Shown here: piece after piece, positions 1 through 8,531 of the stretch
How the letters are laid out: each line of letters begins with the position of its first letter
Numbering within the stretch: the first letter of the stretch is position 1
Source of the DNA: Oceanospirillum sp048268485
Lineage (GTDB): Bacteria; Pseudomonadota; Gammaproteobacteria; Pseudomonadales; Halomonadaceae
Reading direction: 5' to 3'
DNA: 64,000 bases
NCBI GenBank assembly: GCA_048268485.1
Contig: JBLWVL010000007.1
Location: 62,001 to 126,000 of the forward strand
Notes under the pieces: model-generated
The model's database searches: none
What the model was told of the DNA's origin: nothing
The model's input: the letters and a program-made list of their open reading frames with translations, nothing else
Program-made: the position numbers and the translations under genes

Positions 1-924
1 CATAGCAAGAGTTTCAATGCCTTTCAGGGCGTTTAATGGTGACATTCTGAGTTGTTGCTGCAGCTTAAGCTGTTGATCAAGGGAGTTAACCGGCTTGGTT
101 GTCGATTTTTTTACTGTTGTGGCACCATTCTGTGGTTTTTCGGTGTTTTCGGAAACACGGTTTTCTGCTGTACCTGAGGCGGCGGACTCCTGTGGGGCCG
201 GGGTGGAGGCTTCCTGAAGTTGCTGTCGCTTTTGCTCAATTCGGCTGCGCAGGCCACCTTCAGTGCCAGACCTTGTGACATCCGACATTAGCTGCTGGGC
301 CTCATCCGGAGCTTCCAGGTAGAGCTTAGACAAGCTATTGAGTGTATTTATATCTTTTACAGCCTGTTGGTCAGCAAAAGACTGTACGATATCGGGCGTT
401 TTTAATAACGAAAGACGTTTGGATAACCAGCTGGCAGAGCGACCTAAAGCCTGGGCGACCGCCTTTTTATTTCCGGAAACATCAACCAGCCGTTGTAAGG
501 CCCGTGCTTCCTCCAGAGGTGCAATATCTTCCCGTTGGTTGTTTTCTATAATCTGTAAAGCCAATACGGTACTGTCCGATTCCGGCCGGATGATAGCGGG
601 AATAGACTCTTTACCTGCGTAATCATGGGCCCGCCATCGACGCTCACCCATAATGATTCGATGGTTGCCGTTAGTATCTTCGGGCTGAACTACAATCGGT
701 TGCAGTAGGCCATTTTCTTCGATGCTTTGCGCAAGATCCAGCAGAGACTCGTCATCGAAGCTTTTACGGGGTTGGTCGGGGTCTGGTATAACTTTATCAA
801 CGGGAAGGTGAACCAGGGGTTGTTGTTTTAACTGATCCTGTAATGAAGTTCCCCACTCCTGTGATGGTTGTTCTTCACCGGAATTCCGTTTCGAACCTTT
901 TTCATCCAACAGATTAAAAAGCAT
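1..924 (-). CDS. ParB/RepB/Spo0J-family partition protein (3' end cut by window edge)
   Basis: An open frame runs from an ATG at 924 leftward off the window, giving 308 visible codons without a stop. The N-terminal third has the ParB nuclease-like fold signature: 'DPDQPRKSFDD', then 'LAQSIEENGLLQPIVVQP', then the CTP-binding-type box 'GERRWRAH' near residue 100. 'IENNQREDIAPLEEARALQ' follows, then a helix-turn-helix around 'KKAVAQALGRSASWLSKRL'. The tail is rich in Gln, Ser and Thr. ParB-family proteins bind parS-like sites and load clamps for DNA segregation. Many relatives are plasmid-borne or act as nucleoid-occlusion factors. No parA is visible because its expected position lies outside the window. 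A GAGGG ribosome site precedes the ATG. The gene is divergent from rimO. The family call is firm; a role in segregating this replicon is inference. Confidence 0.85.
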   Translation of the reverse strand, partial: MLFNLLDEKGSKRNSGEEQPSQEWGTSLQDQLKQQPLVHLPVDKVIPDPDQPRKSFDDESLLDLAQSIEENGLLQPIVVQPEDTNGNHRIIMGERRWRAHDYAGKESIPAIIRPESDSTVLALQIIENNQREDIAPLEEARALQRLVDVSGNKKAVAQALGRSASWLSKRLSLLKTPDIVQSFADQQAVKDINTLNSLSKLYLEAPDEAQQLMSDVTRSGTEGGLRSRIEQKRQQLQEASTPAPQESAASGTAENRVSENTEKPQNGATTVKKSTTKPVNSLDQQLKLQQQLRMSPLNALKGIETLAM

Positions 925-1068
925 CTTGACCCTCTGGCTTTTGATTGTTTGCTATATAGGGCATTTTTTAACGAAAGCCTTTGGATGTAAAGCGCTTACT
1001 TTAACTACACCAAAAACCTTCACTGGGGTAGAATGCGCGGGTTTTGTCATCTGTTTTCGAGGTTTTTA

Positions 1069-2391
1069 ATGTCCACAGAAAATCCTAAAGTTGGTTTTGT
1101 CAGTCTGGGTTGCCCAAAAGCACTGGTTGACTCTGAGCGTATCCTGACACAGCTGCGTACTGAAGGTTATGAAATCTCTCCATCCTATGAGGGTGCAGGC
1201 CTTGTAGTGGTGAACACCTGTGGTTTTATTGATGCTGCGAAAGCAGAGTCACTGGCAGCTATTGGTGAAGCACTGGAAGAAAATGGCAAGGTGATCGTTA
1301 CCGGTTGTATGGGCGCTGATGGTGACCAGATTCTGGATGCCTACCCGCAGGTGCTGAGTGTTTCCGGGCCTCAGCAATATGAGCAGGTTGTGGGTGCTGT
1401 TCATGAATTCCTGCCACCGAAGAAAGACCACGACCCTTTTGTTGATCTGGTTCCGCCTCAGGGTGTAAAGCTGACGCCTCGTCATTATTCTTATCTGAAG
1501 ATCTCTGAAGGCTGCAATCACCGTTGTACGTTTTGTATTATTCCGGCGTTACGGGGTGATCTGGATAGCCGTCCTGTTGGCTCAGTGATGGATGAAGCTC
1601 AACGTCTGGTTGATGCAGGTGTTAAGGAGTTACTGGTTGTTTCTCAGGATACCAGTGCCTACGGCGTCGATCAGAAGTATAAGCTGGGTTTCTGGCAAGG
1701 GCGCCCGATGAAGACTCGCCTGAAAGAGCTGTGTGAGGCGCTAGGCTCTCTGGGGGTTTGGGTGCGCCTGCACTATGTTTATCCTTATCCGAGTGTGGAT
1801 GCGGTGATCCCTCTGATGGCGGAAGGTGCCATTGTACCGTATCTGGATATTCCGCTGCAGCATGCTCATCCTGAAGTGCTTAAGATGATGAAACGGCCTG
1901 CGGCATCAGAAAAAACTATGGAGCGCATCAGGAAGTGGCGGGAAATCTGCCCTGAAATTGTCATTCGCAGTACCTTTATTGTTGGTTTTCCTGGTGAGAC
2001 AGAAGAACACTTTGAGTACTTGTTGGATTTCCTGCGTGAGGCCCGCCTTGATCGCGTAGGCTGCTTTACCTATTCTCCGGTTGATGGTGCACCGGCCAAT
2101 GAGCTGGCTGACCCTGTTCCGGAAGAGGTTAAAGAAGACCGTCTGGCGCGCTTTATGGAAGTTCAGGCAGAGATCAGTGCTGAAAAGCTACAGGAAAAGA
2201 TCGGGCAGGAGATGGATATTCTGATCGACCATGCGGGCCCTGATGGTGCCATTGGTCGGACTAAGGGGGATGCCCCGGAAATTGATGGTGAGGTGCATCT
2301 GCTGGATGTCAGTGGCCTGGAGCCGGGGCAGGTGGTACGGGGTCGTATCATTGAAGCGGATGATCATGATTTGTGGGCTGAACTGGTCTGA
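1069..2391 (+). CDS. rimO: Ribosomal protein S12 methylthiotransferase RimO
   Basis: Radical-SAM enzyme that adds a methylthio group to the conserved aspartate of ribosomal protein S12. It has an N-terminal UPF0004 domain with Cys15, Cys51 and Cys80 as ligands of the auxiliary 4Fe-4S cluster. The radical-SAM CxxxCxxC motif is Cys149, Cys153 and Cys156 in 'EGCNHRCTFC'. A C-terminal TRAM domain starts near residue 375. The ATG at 1069 is preferred because 'MSTENPKVGFVSLGCPKAL' is the usual RimO beginning and an AGG lies 6 bases upstream. The ATG at 1033 would add 12 unrelated residues. The length of 440 aa is normal for the family. It is transcribed away from the ParB-like gene, and a strong hairpin terminator follows. 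Confidence 0.96.
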   Translation: MSTENPKVGFVSLGCPKALVDSERILTQLRTEGYEISPSYEGAGLVVVNTCGFIDAAKAESLAAIGEALEENGKVIVTGCMGADGDQILDAYPQVLSVSGPQQYEQVVGAVHEFLPPKKDHDPFVDLVPPQGVKLTPRHYSYLKISEGCNHRCTFCIIPALRGDLDSRPVGSVMDEAQRLVDAGVKELLVVSQDTSAYGVDQKYKLGFWQGRPMKTRLKELCEALGSLGVWVRLHYVYPYPSVDAVIPLMAEGAIVPYLDIPLQHAHPEVLKMMKRPAASEKTMERIRKWREICPEIVIRSTFIVGFPGETEEHFEYLLDFLREARLDRVGCFTYSPVDGAPANELADPVPEEVKEDRLARFMEVQAEISAEKLQEKIGQEMDILIDHAGPDGAIGRTKGDAPEIDGEVHLLDVSGLEPGQVVRGRIIEADDHDLWAELV

Positions 2392-2415
2392 ATCTGATGT
2401 CCGGTCTTCCGGTAT

Positions 2416-2455
2416 AAAAAAGGCTTCATCCTTTGCAGGGATGAAGCCTTTTTTT
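2416..2455 (+). terminator. Rho-independent terminator after rimO
   Basis: The stem AGGCTTCATCC pairs with GGATGAAGCCT and is flanked by A-runs on the left and a T-run on the right. It can therefore stop rimO on the plus strand and possibly the small minus-strand gene on the other side. Confidence 0.88.
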
Positions 2456-2477
2456 ATCTGTTTATTCTCGAATGGAG

Positions 2478-2651
2478 CTAGGCTGTAGGACGTTCAACCG
2501 CAGCTTGCCACAAAGCAAAAACCAGAGCCAGTGCTGGAGCCATTGCTACAGCGGGCAGGATGACATCAGGAGCAATAGAAGCCACCGCCGCGATGATAGC
2601 GACACCTACGGTCATTGCCAGATTAACGAACAGATTTGAAAAGCCACCCAT
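2478..2651 (-). CDS. Small hydrophobic protein, 57 aa, unknown function
   Basis: A short frame begins at ATG 2651 with a GAGGAT ribosome site 7 bases upstream and ends at TAG 2478. The product begins 'MGGFSNLFVNLAMTVGVA'. It is almost entirely Ala, Val, Ile and Leu, with two probable membrane-spanning stretches (about residues 10-30 and 32-50) separated by a short 'APDVILP' turn. It ends 'WQAAVERPTA'. I do not recognise a family. The good ribosome site, the clean hydrophobic composition and the position between two terminator-like elements support it as a real gene. The alternative is a chance frame. It resembles small inner-membrane peptides in general character only. Confidence 0.6.
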   Translation of the reverse strand: MGGFSNLFVNLAMTVGVAIIAAVASIAPDVILPAVAMAPALALVFALWQAAVERPTA

Positions 2652-2752
2652 GGTTTGATCCTCAAAATGTAAGTGTTACTTAATTGCACAATGGTAACAC
2701 TTTTTTCGTTGGTCTCAATATAAGCGACCACTGAAAAGTTGGTTTTATCGCA

Positions 2753-3655
2753 TCAGGAGTTTACAGGTGTCACTTTATTTTTACGCTGTATATGATACAA
2801 ATCGTAGCAAAACGCAATAACGGCAAGCCAGATCAGAGAGAAGGCGATGAGCTGCATCCCGGAGAAAGGCTCTTTGAAGATGTAAATTGCCGTAATAAAT
2901 TGCATGGTTGGGTTGATATACATAATAAAGCCGATCACTGTCAAGGGGAGTTGCCTGGCTGCCGCAGAGAAAAGTAACAAAGGAACTGCGGTAACAATAC
3001 CTGAGAGCATCAGATAGGTTCCGGATAAGTCGATAGTGGAGCCTGTGTTCACAGGGAACGGGTTAAGCCCGGCACTGCCAATAGCGACCAAAAAGAGTAA
3101 GGCGGGGATGACCAGCCAGCCGGTTTCCAGAAATAAACCGTTAAGGGTTTCAAAGGGAGCTTGTTTACGGACCAGTCCATAGAGACCAAAACTGGATGCC
3201 AGCATCAATGATATCCAAGGTAGACTGCCGACACGATAAATTTCAAAGGCAACGGCGAAGCAGGCAAGGATAATAGAGAGGCTCTGCAAAGGTCGAATCT
3301 GCTCTTTCAGAATAAAGCGGGCAAGAAATACGCTGACCAGAGGTGTAAGGAAGTATCCCAAGCTTGATTGGATCACCTGGCCGATACTGACAGCGTAAAC
3401 GAAAATCAGCCAGTTTGTTGATATCAATATGGCAGCCAGACCAGACCACACCATTGCCTTTACTGACAGTGCAGACTTGAGTGCCTTCATTTTTCCGAGG
3501 CCGATAACAAGCAAGAGACAAAGCAGAAAAGACCAGACGATACGTGCGGAAATCACTTCAAAAGGAGGAATATGGGAAACAAGGGAGAAAAAAAGTGGAA
3601 AACATCCCCATATCAGGTATGCAAGCACTCCAGTGCCAAGCATTTTTAAATTCAT
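2753..3655 (-). CDS. rarD: RarD-type EamA/DMT transporter
   Basis: Ten-helix inner-membrane protein of the drug/metabolite transporter superfamily, 300 aa, with two EamA repeats. The opening 'LIWGCFPLFFSL' and 'NWLIFVYAVSIGQVIQSSLGYFLTPL' (split here only by mention) are characteristic of the RarD branch. The name comes from chloramphenicol-resistance work in other bacteria. The natural substrate is unknown and export of a small metabolite is inferred. The ATG at 3655 is followed directly by the first transmembrane segment. It stands alone between the 57-aa membrane peptide and a divergent DUF599 gene, and nothing suggests an operon. Confidence 0.88.
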   Translation of the reverse strand: MNLKMLGTGVLAYLIWGCFPLFFSLVSHIPPFEVISARIVWSFLLCLLLVIGLGKMKALKSALSVKAMVWSGLAAILISTNWLIFVYAVSIGQVIQSSLGYFLTPLVSVFLARFILKEQIRPLQSLSIILACFAVAFEIYRVGSLPWISLMLASSFGLYGLVRKQAPFETLNGLFLETGWLVIPALLFLVAIGSAGLNPFPVNTGSTIDLSGTYLMLSGIVTAVPLLLFSAAARQLPLTVIGFIMYINPTMQFITAIYIFKEPFSGMQLIAFSLIWLAVIAFCYDLYHIQRKNKVTPVNS

Positions 3656-3952
3656 AATGAGTAGTTCCTTGAGTGTATTTATAGGTCTTATGGTTTTCTG
3701 AGGGTATTTCTTAGATCCGCCAGGTTTTCAGCAGCAGGATTATGGAGCTTGGGGTGGGCATCTTCACTGCAGTAAGAGCGCTCTTTTTTATGAATGAGGT
3801 GTAAAAAAGACTGATAAATGAATCGGTTAATCAGCTTGTCTGGCTAAGTGATTTGCGTAGAAAAGTGTATTATAAAAGATTATCGGGTTACCTGCACAGG
3901 TGAGCGATGTGGAATAATTATTCAGATATTATGGTTTTTTAATGGGGTTTTT

Positions 3953-4696
3953 GTGCAATTGATACCAAATTATTTTGATTTGTCCGTACAGGATATGATC
4001 GCTTTCGTCTGGTTTGTTTTTTGGTGGACGCTATATTACTTCTTTTCCAAAAAGGCGATGAATAAAGAAGTGTGCCTGGCAAAAGTGATGCACGCTTATC
4101 GAGTGGACTGGATGACCAAGCTGCTTGACCGTGAAGTAAGAATTGCAGATACGACGATTATGACCCACCTGGAGCGAAACGGCTCTTTCTTTGCTTCCAG
4201 TTGTCTCTTGATTCTTGCGGCACTGTTTACAATGCTGGGGGCTACGGATAAGGCGATGGGTGTATTGTCTGAACTACCCTTTGCGGCTTCTGACTCAAGA
4301 ATTGAATGGGAGCTGAAGGTTTTACTTTTGATTGTTATTTTTGTCTATGCGTTTTTCACATTTACATGGTCTATGCGGCAGTATAATTTCTGTGCAATTC
4401 TGATTGGGTCTGCACCTCACCCGAATGATCAGGATGTGACCCCCCAGGGGCGTAAGGCTTATGCTCGTCATGCTGCGGATCTGATTGATCTGGCTGCAAA
4501 CCAGTTTAACTATGGTTTGAGGTCATACTACTTTGCACTATCCGTTCTCTGCTGGTTCTGGCACCCCTATATTTTTATGTTGTCGACAATTCTGGTTGTC
4601 CTGGTGCTCTATCGACGTGAGTTTCATTCTAAGTCACTAAAGGCTTTATTGGCCGCCCGGGACGCCAGCATCGAATTTAAAGGGATCTTCCGTTAG
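3953..4696 (+). CDS. DUF599 family inner-membrane protein
   Basis: Predicted membrane protein with four hydrophobic segments. The first is 'IAFVWFVFWWTLYYFF' near the start, then one after 'ERNGSFFASS', one around 'VLLLIVIFVYAFFTFTWS', and one near 'FWHPYIFMLSTILVVLVL'. The motifs 'HLERNGSFFASS' and 'MRQYNFCAILIGSAP' are hallmarks of DUF599, whose biochemical role is unknown. The start is uncertain: the frame is open back to a GTG at 3848, but the GTG at 3953 has GGGG a few bases upstream and gives 247 aa, closer to the usual family size. It stands alone, followed by a hairpin at about 4732-4751. Confidence 0.75.
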   Translation: MQLIPNYFDLSVQDMIAFVWFVFWWTLYYFFSKKAMNKEVCLAKVMHAYRVDWMTKLLDREVRIADTTIMTHLERNGSFFASSCLLILAALFTMLGATDKAMGVLSELPFAASDSRIEWELKVLLLIVIFVYAFFTFTWSMRQYNFCAILIGSAPHPNDQDVTPQGRKAYARHAADLIDLAANQFNYGLRSYYFALSVLCWFWHPYIFMLSTILVVLVLYRREFHSKSLKALLAARDASIEFKGIFR

Positions 4697-5008
4697 GTTG
4701 GTTGTGGTTTTTGTGACTAATGTAGCAAAAAAGGCAAATGCTGCTTTGCCTGTTACTGGTCTTTAGTTTAGTGGATATATGGATTTTTCTACCTTTCTTG
4801 TAGTTGATTTGACTGGATATTGTTGGTTTTCTGACAGAAAAATGTAACAAGCCTGCTTTATAGTATGGTGCTGTCGGTAATGTATTGTCCCTATATTGAT
4901 ATGGGTCATTCAAAAAAATTCACGTGAGCGCATTATTAGCCGGGCCCTTAGTGGGCCTGGCTGTAGCAGCAACTATAAACTCAACAACAACTATAAAGAG
5001 GCAGGGAC
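4697..5008 (+). other. Intergenic stretch before the PAS/MCP pair, two hairpins
   Basis: No gene is supported here. AGGCAAA/TTTGCCT at 4732-4751 could end the DUF599 transcript, although there is no T-run after it. A GC-rich hairpin around 4938-4962 (GCCGGGCCC-TTAG-TGGGCCTGGC, imperfect) sits in the probable leader of the PAS gene. I could not find a convincing sigma-28 promoter here, unlike at motAB. Confidence 0.5.
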
Positions 5009-5536
5009 ATGCTCGCTAAATCACTTTCCGGTTCGACCGAGGTATTCCTTAATACGGATGATCTTATTATTTCTAAAACAGACCCTAAGGGTCGGATTAC
5101 CTATGCTAACCGAACATTTATGCGTATTGCGGGTTTCGATGAAGAAGATCTGTTACACCAGCCCCATAATATGATTCGTCACCCGGATATGCCCAAGGGT
5201 ATTTTTAAGTTTCTCTGGCAGGAGTTACGACAAGGCCATGAGTTCTTTGGTTTTGTGAAAAACTACACTGCTGATCACGGTTTTTACTGGGTGTTTGCTA
5301 ATATCACACCAGACTTTGATGCATCAGGTCATGTTCAGGGGTATTTCTCTGTCAGGAGAAGCCCGAACCCAGAAGCGGTTAAAACCATTGAATCTATTTA
5401 TCAGAAAATGATTGAGATCGAGCGCCGCTACAGTAAAGCGAGTGCCTGTACCCACTCTTTGGCCTTCCTTGATCAGCTTTTAGAGAGTAAACAGGTTACC
5501 TATGAGCGTTTTGTTATGCAGCTGCAGGCTCTGTAA
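5009..5536 (+). CDS. Single-PAS-domain protein, CetB/Aer-PAS type
   Basis: This 175-aa soluble protein is essentially one PAS domain (about residues 12-120) plus a C-terminal helix. The motif 'HNMIRHPDMPKGIFKFLW' and the preceding 'GRITYANRTFMRIAGFDEEDL' are the signature of Aer-type PAS domains, which in Aer and CetB bind FAD and report redox or energy state. No membrane segment or signalling domain is present. The next gene, 20 bp downstream, is an MCP that lacks a PAS domain. The two together make up the parts of an Aer receptor, as in the Campylobacter CetB/CetA pair. FAD binding is inferred from the family; the pairing is inferred from adjacency. Confidence 0.82.
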   Translation: MLAKSLSGSTEVFLNTDDLIISKTDPKGRITYANRTFMRIAGFDEEDLLHQPHNMIRHPDMPKGIFKFLWQELRQGHEFFGFVKNYTADHGFYWVFANITPDFDASGHVQGYFSVRRSPNPEAVKTIESIYQKMIEIERRYSKASACTHSLAFLDQLLESKQVTYERFVMQLQAL

Positions 5537-5556
5537 CAACATGGGAGTAGGTTAAG

Positions 5557-6873
5557 ATGGCGCAACTGGTGTTTATTCTCTGTTCATTGATCCCTTCTCT
5601 GCTGTTAGTAATATCACTTATTTGGGGGCGTTTTACTGTTGAATTGGGTGTCTTAGTTGTCTTCTTTTACGCCACGCTCATCTGGTATCTGAGACGAAAT
5701 AATCGTCATCGAAAAACACTGAAATCACTTACTCAGGTTCTGAATCATGCCGCCTCGGGAGAACTCCATCATCGGGCAATCCATACTCGGGGTTATGGTG
5801 TTGCCGCTGAGCTGGCTTGGGCCGTTAATGAGTTGCTGGATGTTGTCGAAACGTATTTCAAGGAAGTTAAACTTTGCTTTGTACGGGTGAACAGGCAGGA
5901 TTTTTCCAGAGAAGCCAAGTCTACCGGATTGCCCGGTGATTTTTCGGAATCACTTAAATCAATTAATCAGGCTATTCTTGCGATCAAAGAGAATCTGACT
6001 TTTACCGAGCAAAATGCACTGAACTCGCAGATCCACGATATTAATCTTCAGTCTTTACGTAAGGACTTGCTGCAGAGTGAGTCTGATATTCGCTCTATTC
6101 AGAGTGATATTGCTGATGTTGACACTATTGCCAAAGAGAACAGCCAGGTCGCTAAAAAGAGCAGTAGCTCTATTCAAAAAATGAGTGAAAACCTGAATCA
6201 GTCAACAGAGCAAATCAAGTTACTTCAGAAACAGGCGGAGTCACTTAATGAAGCCAGCGCTCAGGTTACCCACGCTCTGAACCTTATCAGTGATATAGCA
6301 GACCAGACAAACCTATTGGCTTTAAATGCATCGGTGGAGGCTGCGCGGGCAGGGCAGTCTGGACGAGGGTTTGCTGTTGTTGCAGATGAGGTGAAAAACC
6401 TGTCAAATCGAACCAAAGATACCGCTGCAGAAGTCTATTCTGTTTTGAGGGCACTTAACGAACAGGTTGCTGCCATTGGCAAGGCGACGCAAACCAGTAA
6501 TGCATTGAGCTTAGAAGTGACAGATCAACTTGATGATTTTCTGCAGCTCTTTGATGCCTTGGAAAAAAGTTCTTCTGAAACCTCTAAAAAAGTAATTTTT
6601 GTTGCGGGGCATGCGGAATCAGTGGTTGAGCGTATTTCTCAGGTTATCCTTAAACAAAATATTTATGCCTGCCTTGAGGAAGTTATTGCCATTGGGCATA
6701 AAGATGGTCAATTTATTGATAAGCAGCTGGCAGATATCAAAAATAAAATTGCATCATCAGATGATCCTTGTTTTGAGCTGATTGAGCTGACTGAAATGTA
6801 CAGAAGAGGTGAGCGCTCAGGGGATCAGTTGATACTGGATTTGAAAGTGGCGGAGCAAAGCTCGGTAAGCTAG
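5557..6873 (+). CDS. Membrane methyl-accepting chemotaxis protein, CetA-like partner
   Basis: 438-aa chemoreceptor. Two closely spaced hydrophobic helices (residues about 3-23 and 28-45) have almost no periplasmic loop, so no external ligand domain exists. HAMP-like sequence follows ('GELHHRAIHTRGYGVAAELA', residues ~68-90, and a second unit near 115-145). The classic MCP signalling tip is 'NLLALNASVEAARAGQSGRG' with 'FAVVADEVKNLSNRT'. The last ~90 residues are helical without a recognised CZB domain. The layout is that of Aer or CetA: an intracellular input must come from elsewhere, most likely the PAS protein encoded 20 bp upstream. The stop codon overlaps the convergent HDOD-GGDEF gene by four bases. 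Confidence 0.88.
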   Translation: MAQLVFILCSLIPSLLLVISLIWGRFTVELGVLVVFFYATLIWYLRRNNRHRKTLKSLTQVLNHAASGELHHRAIHTRGYGVAAELAWAVNELLDVVETYFKEVKLCFVRVNRQDFSREAKSTGLPGDFSESLKSINQAILAIKENLTFTEQNALNSQIHDINLQSLRKDLLQSESDIRSIQSDIADVDTIAKENSQVAKKSSSSIQKMSENLNQSTEQIKLLQKQAESLNEASAQVTHALNLISDIADQTNLLALNASVEAARAGQSGRGFAVVADEVKNLSNRTKDTAAEVYSVLRALNEQVAAIGKATQTSNALSLEVTDQLDDFLQLFDALEKSSSETSKKVIFVAGHAESVVERISQVILKQNIYACLEEVIAIGHKDGQFIDKQLADIKNKIASSDDPCFELIELTEMYRRGERSGDQLILDLKVAEQSSVS

Positions 6874-8375
6874 CGGTAAAGATGGGTTTCATTAAAGATT
6901 AAAGCTTGGTCTCTTCCGTTTTTCTTTGCTTGATACATGGTTTTATCAGCGGCATCCATTAAATGTTCAGCAGAAGAAAACTCATATTGGCCAGGGGTGT
7001 AGGTTGCAATACCGACAGAGGCCGAGATTGGCACTTTAATGCCATGGTCAATCTGAACAGGGTTTTTCTGCAGAATCTCCCTGACTTTTTTCGCAATAAT
7101 CATGGCCAGTTCTGAAGTTATGCATGGCATGAGAATGACGAACTCTTCACCACCGTAGCGCCCCACATAGCAGCCTTTCCCTGAAGCTGTAACTAATGTT
7201 TTGGCAAATTGTTTCAGAGCGATATCTCCAGCCTGGTGTCCATATCTGTCGTTAACCTGTTTGAAGTGATCAATATCGAGGAACATCACTGACAGTGGGC
7301 AGTTATTGTCAGATGAGTATTTGAAGGCCCGGTCTGAAACAACCCCGATGTAAGCCCGGTTAAAGACATTGGTGAGAATATCTTTCTTGAGTTGTTCTTG
7401 AAGTTGTGCCTCGTTGGCTTTAGCTTCGGTAATCTCCTTTTGCGCTTTGGTAAGATCTCCGATGAGTTTCATATTGTGAACAACCAACAACTGTTTGGCT
7501 TCTTCAATAAGATAGCCGATTGAGAATGGGGTCTTTACATCGGTTTCAAAGACTGCATTGAGTGCGGGCAGTTGGTTTGATACTTCATCAACGATGTCAC
7601 TGATCTCCTTAGTGTTGAAGTGTCGGCACTTATTATTGTTCTTAATCAGCTGACTCATAACATGCTCTGGGTCTTTCTGAGCCCAAAGTTCAGCGAAATT
7701 ACCGGAGATATTAACGATTTGCTTATCAATATCCGTGTCTCCGTTGATGACGTTGTGGCTGTTTTTCACTAAATCAACATAAAAATCGGGCATACCCCAG
7801 TTGGCAAGCAGCCAAGCCCCTAATTCAGCATGATCGGTAGAAAACTCTTTTTGCTCAAGCTTCACCAGTTCTGAGTGCTTCTTTGCATTATGGAACAGAG
7901 CTCCGTAGCGCTCTGCTTCAATTTCATTAAAAGCAAGTATGCCAATATCCTGGATCAGGCCTGCAAGAAAGAAGCGTTCAGGCTTAACTTGCCCCATTTT
8001 AGAGGCCAGGACACGTCCCAGAACACCAGAAACAAGAGCGCGACGCCAAAAAGTCTGGTGATCCATCGTATTGATCTGTTTGTCGTACATCGCTTTAGCG
8101 AAGGAAAAACTAAGTGCCAGCGTCATTGTCATGTCAAGGCCGATGCGTGTGATCGCATCTTTGACAGAGTTGATTTTCATAGCACCCATATTGGCTGCAG
8201 AATTGGAGAGGGCAACCACCTTGGCGGCCAAGGCTGGATCTTTTTCAAGAATGTTGGCTATTAAAGCGGAGTCACTGTCATTGCACTTCGTATGCTCAAT
8301 AACCTGATAAGCCACAGCCGGCAAAGAGGGAAGTGACTGACAGTTCTCTAATTTTTCTAGTATAACCGGATCCAT
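6870..8375 (-). CDS. HDOD domain and GGDEF diguanylate cyclase
   Basis: 501-aa cytoplasmic signalling protein. The N-terminal HDOD output domain spans roughly residues 10-210 ('LPSLPAVAYQVIEHTK' at the start, 'FFLAGLIQDIGILAFNEI' in the middle). A coiled-coil linker ('LTKAQKEITEAKANEAQLQ') leads to a GGDEF domain with an intact 'GGEEF' at 408-412, consistent with c-di-GMP synthesis. No RxxD inhibitory site precedes GGEEF ('CYVGRYGGEEF'), so product inhibition through that site is unlikely. The gene converges on the MCP with a 4-bp overlap. A role linking c-di-GMP to motility is plausible but inferred. Confidence 0.9.
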   Translation of the reverse strand: MDPVILEKLENCQSLPSLPAVAYQVIEHTKCNDSDSALIANILEKDPALAAKVVALSNSAANMGAMKINSVKDAITRIGLDMTMTLALSFSFAKAMYDKQINTMDHQTFWRRALVSGVLGRVLASKMGQVKPERFFLAGLIQDIGILAFNEIEAERYGALFHNAKKHSELVKLEQKEFSTDHAELGAWLLANWGMPDFYVDLVKNSHNVINGDTDIDKQIVNISGNFAELWAQKDPEHVMSQLIKNNNKCRHFNTKEISDIVDEVSNQLPALNAVFETDVKTPFSIGYLIEEAKQLLVVHNMKLIGDLTKAQKEITEAKANEAQLQEQLKKDILTNVFNRAYIGVVSDRAFKYSSDNNCPLSVMFLDIDHFKQVNDRYGHQAGDIALKQFAKTLVTASGKGCYVGRYGGEEFVILMPCITSELAMIIAKKVREILQKNPVQIDHGIKVPISASVGIATYTPGQYEFSSAEHLMDAADKTMYQAKKNGRDQALIFNETHLYR

Positions 8376-8531
8376 CAGGTGCCCTCTGCTCAGCGTAAAC
8401 CTATACTTATTGTATAGGCTAGTAGGAAAAGTGATGGGCGTAAATTATAATATAGCGAATAGTATTACTTTTTCCTTTTGAATCATTACGTTAGCCAGCC
8501 ACTCGTTTCAGGTGGTATTGGCTTGAATAAG

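Noticed and set aside
338..622. Plus-strand open frame opposite the left-edge gene
   Set aside because: It is the antisense shadow of the ParB-like gene, whose minus-strand translation has clear family motifs.
4697..5008. Sigma-28 promoter for the PAS/MCP pair
   Set aside because: The best GCCGATAA-like sequence (GTCGGTAA) has no matching TAAAG element 11 bases upstream.
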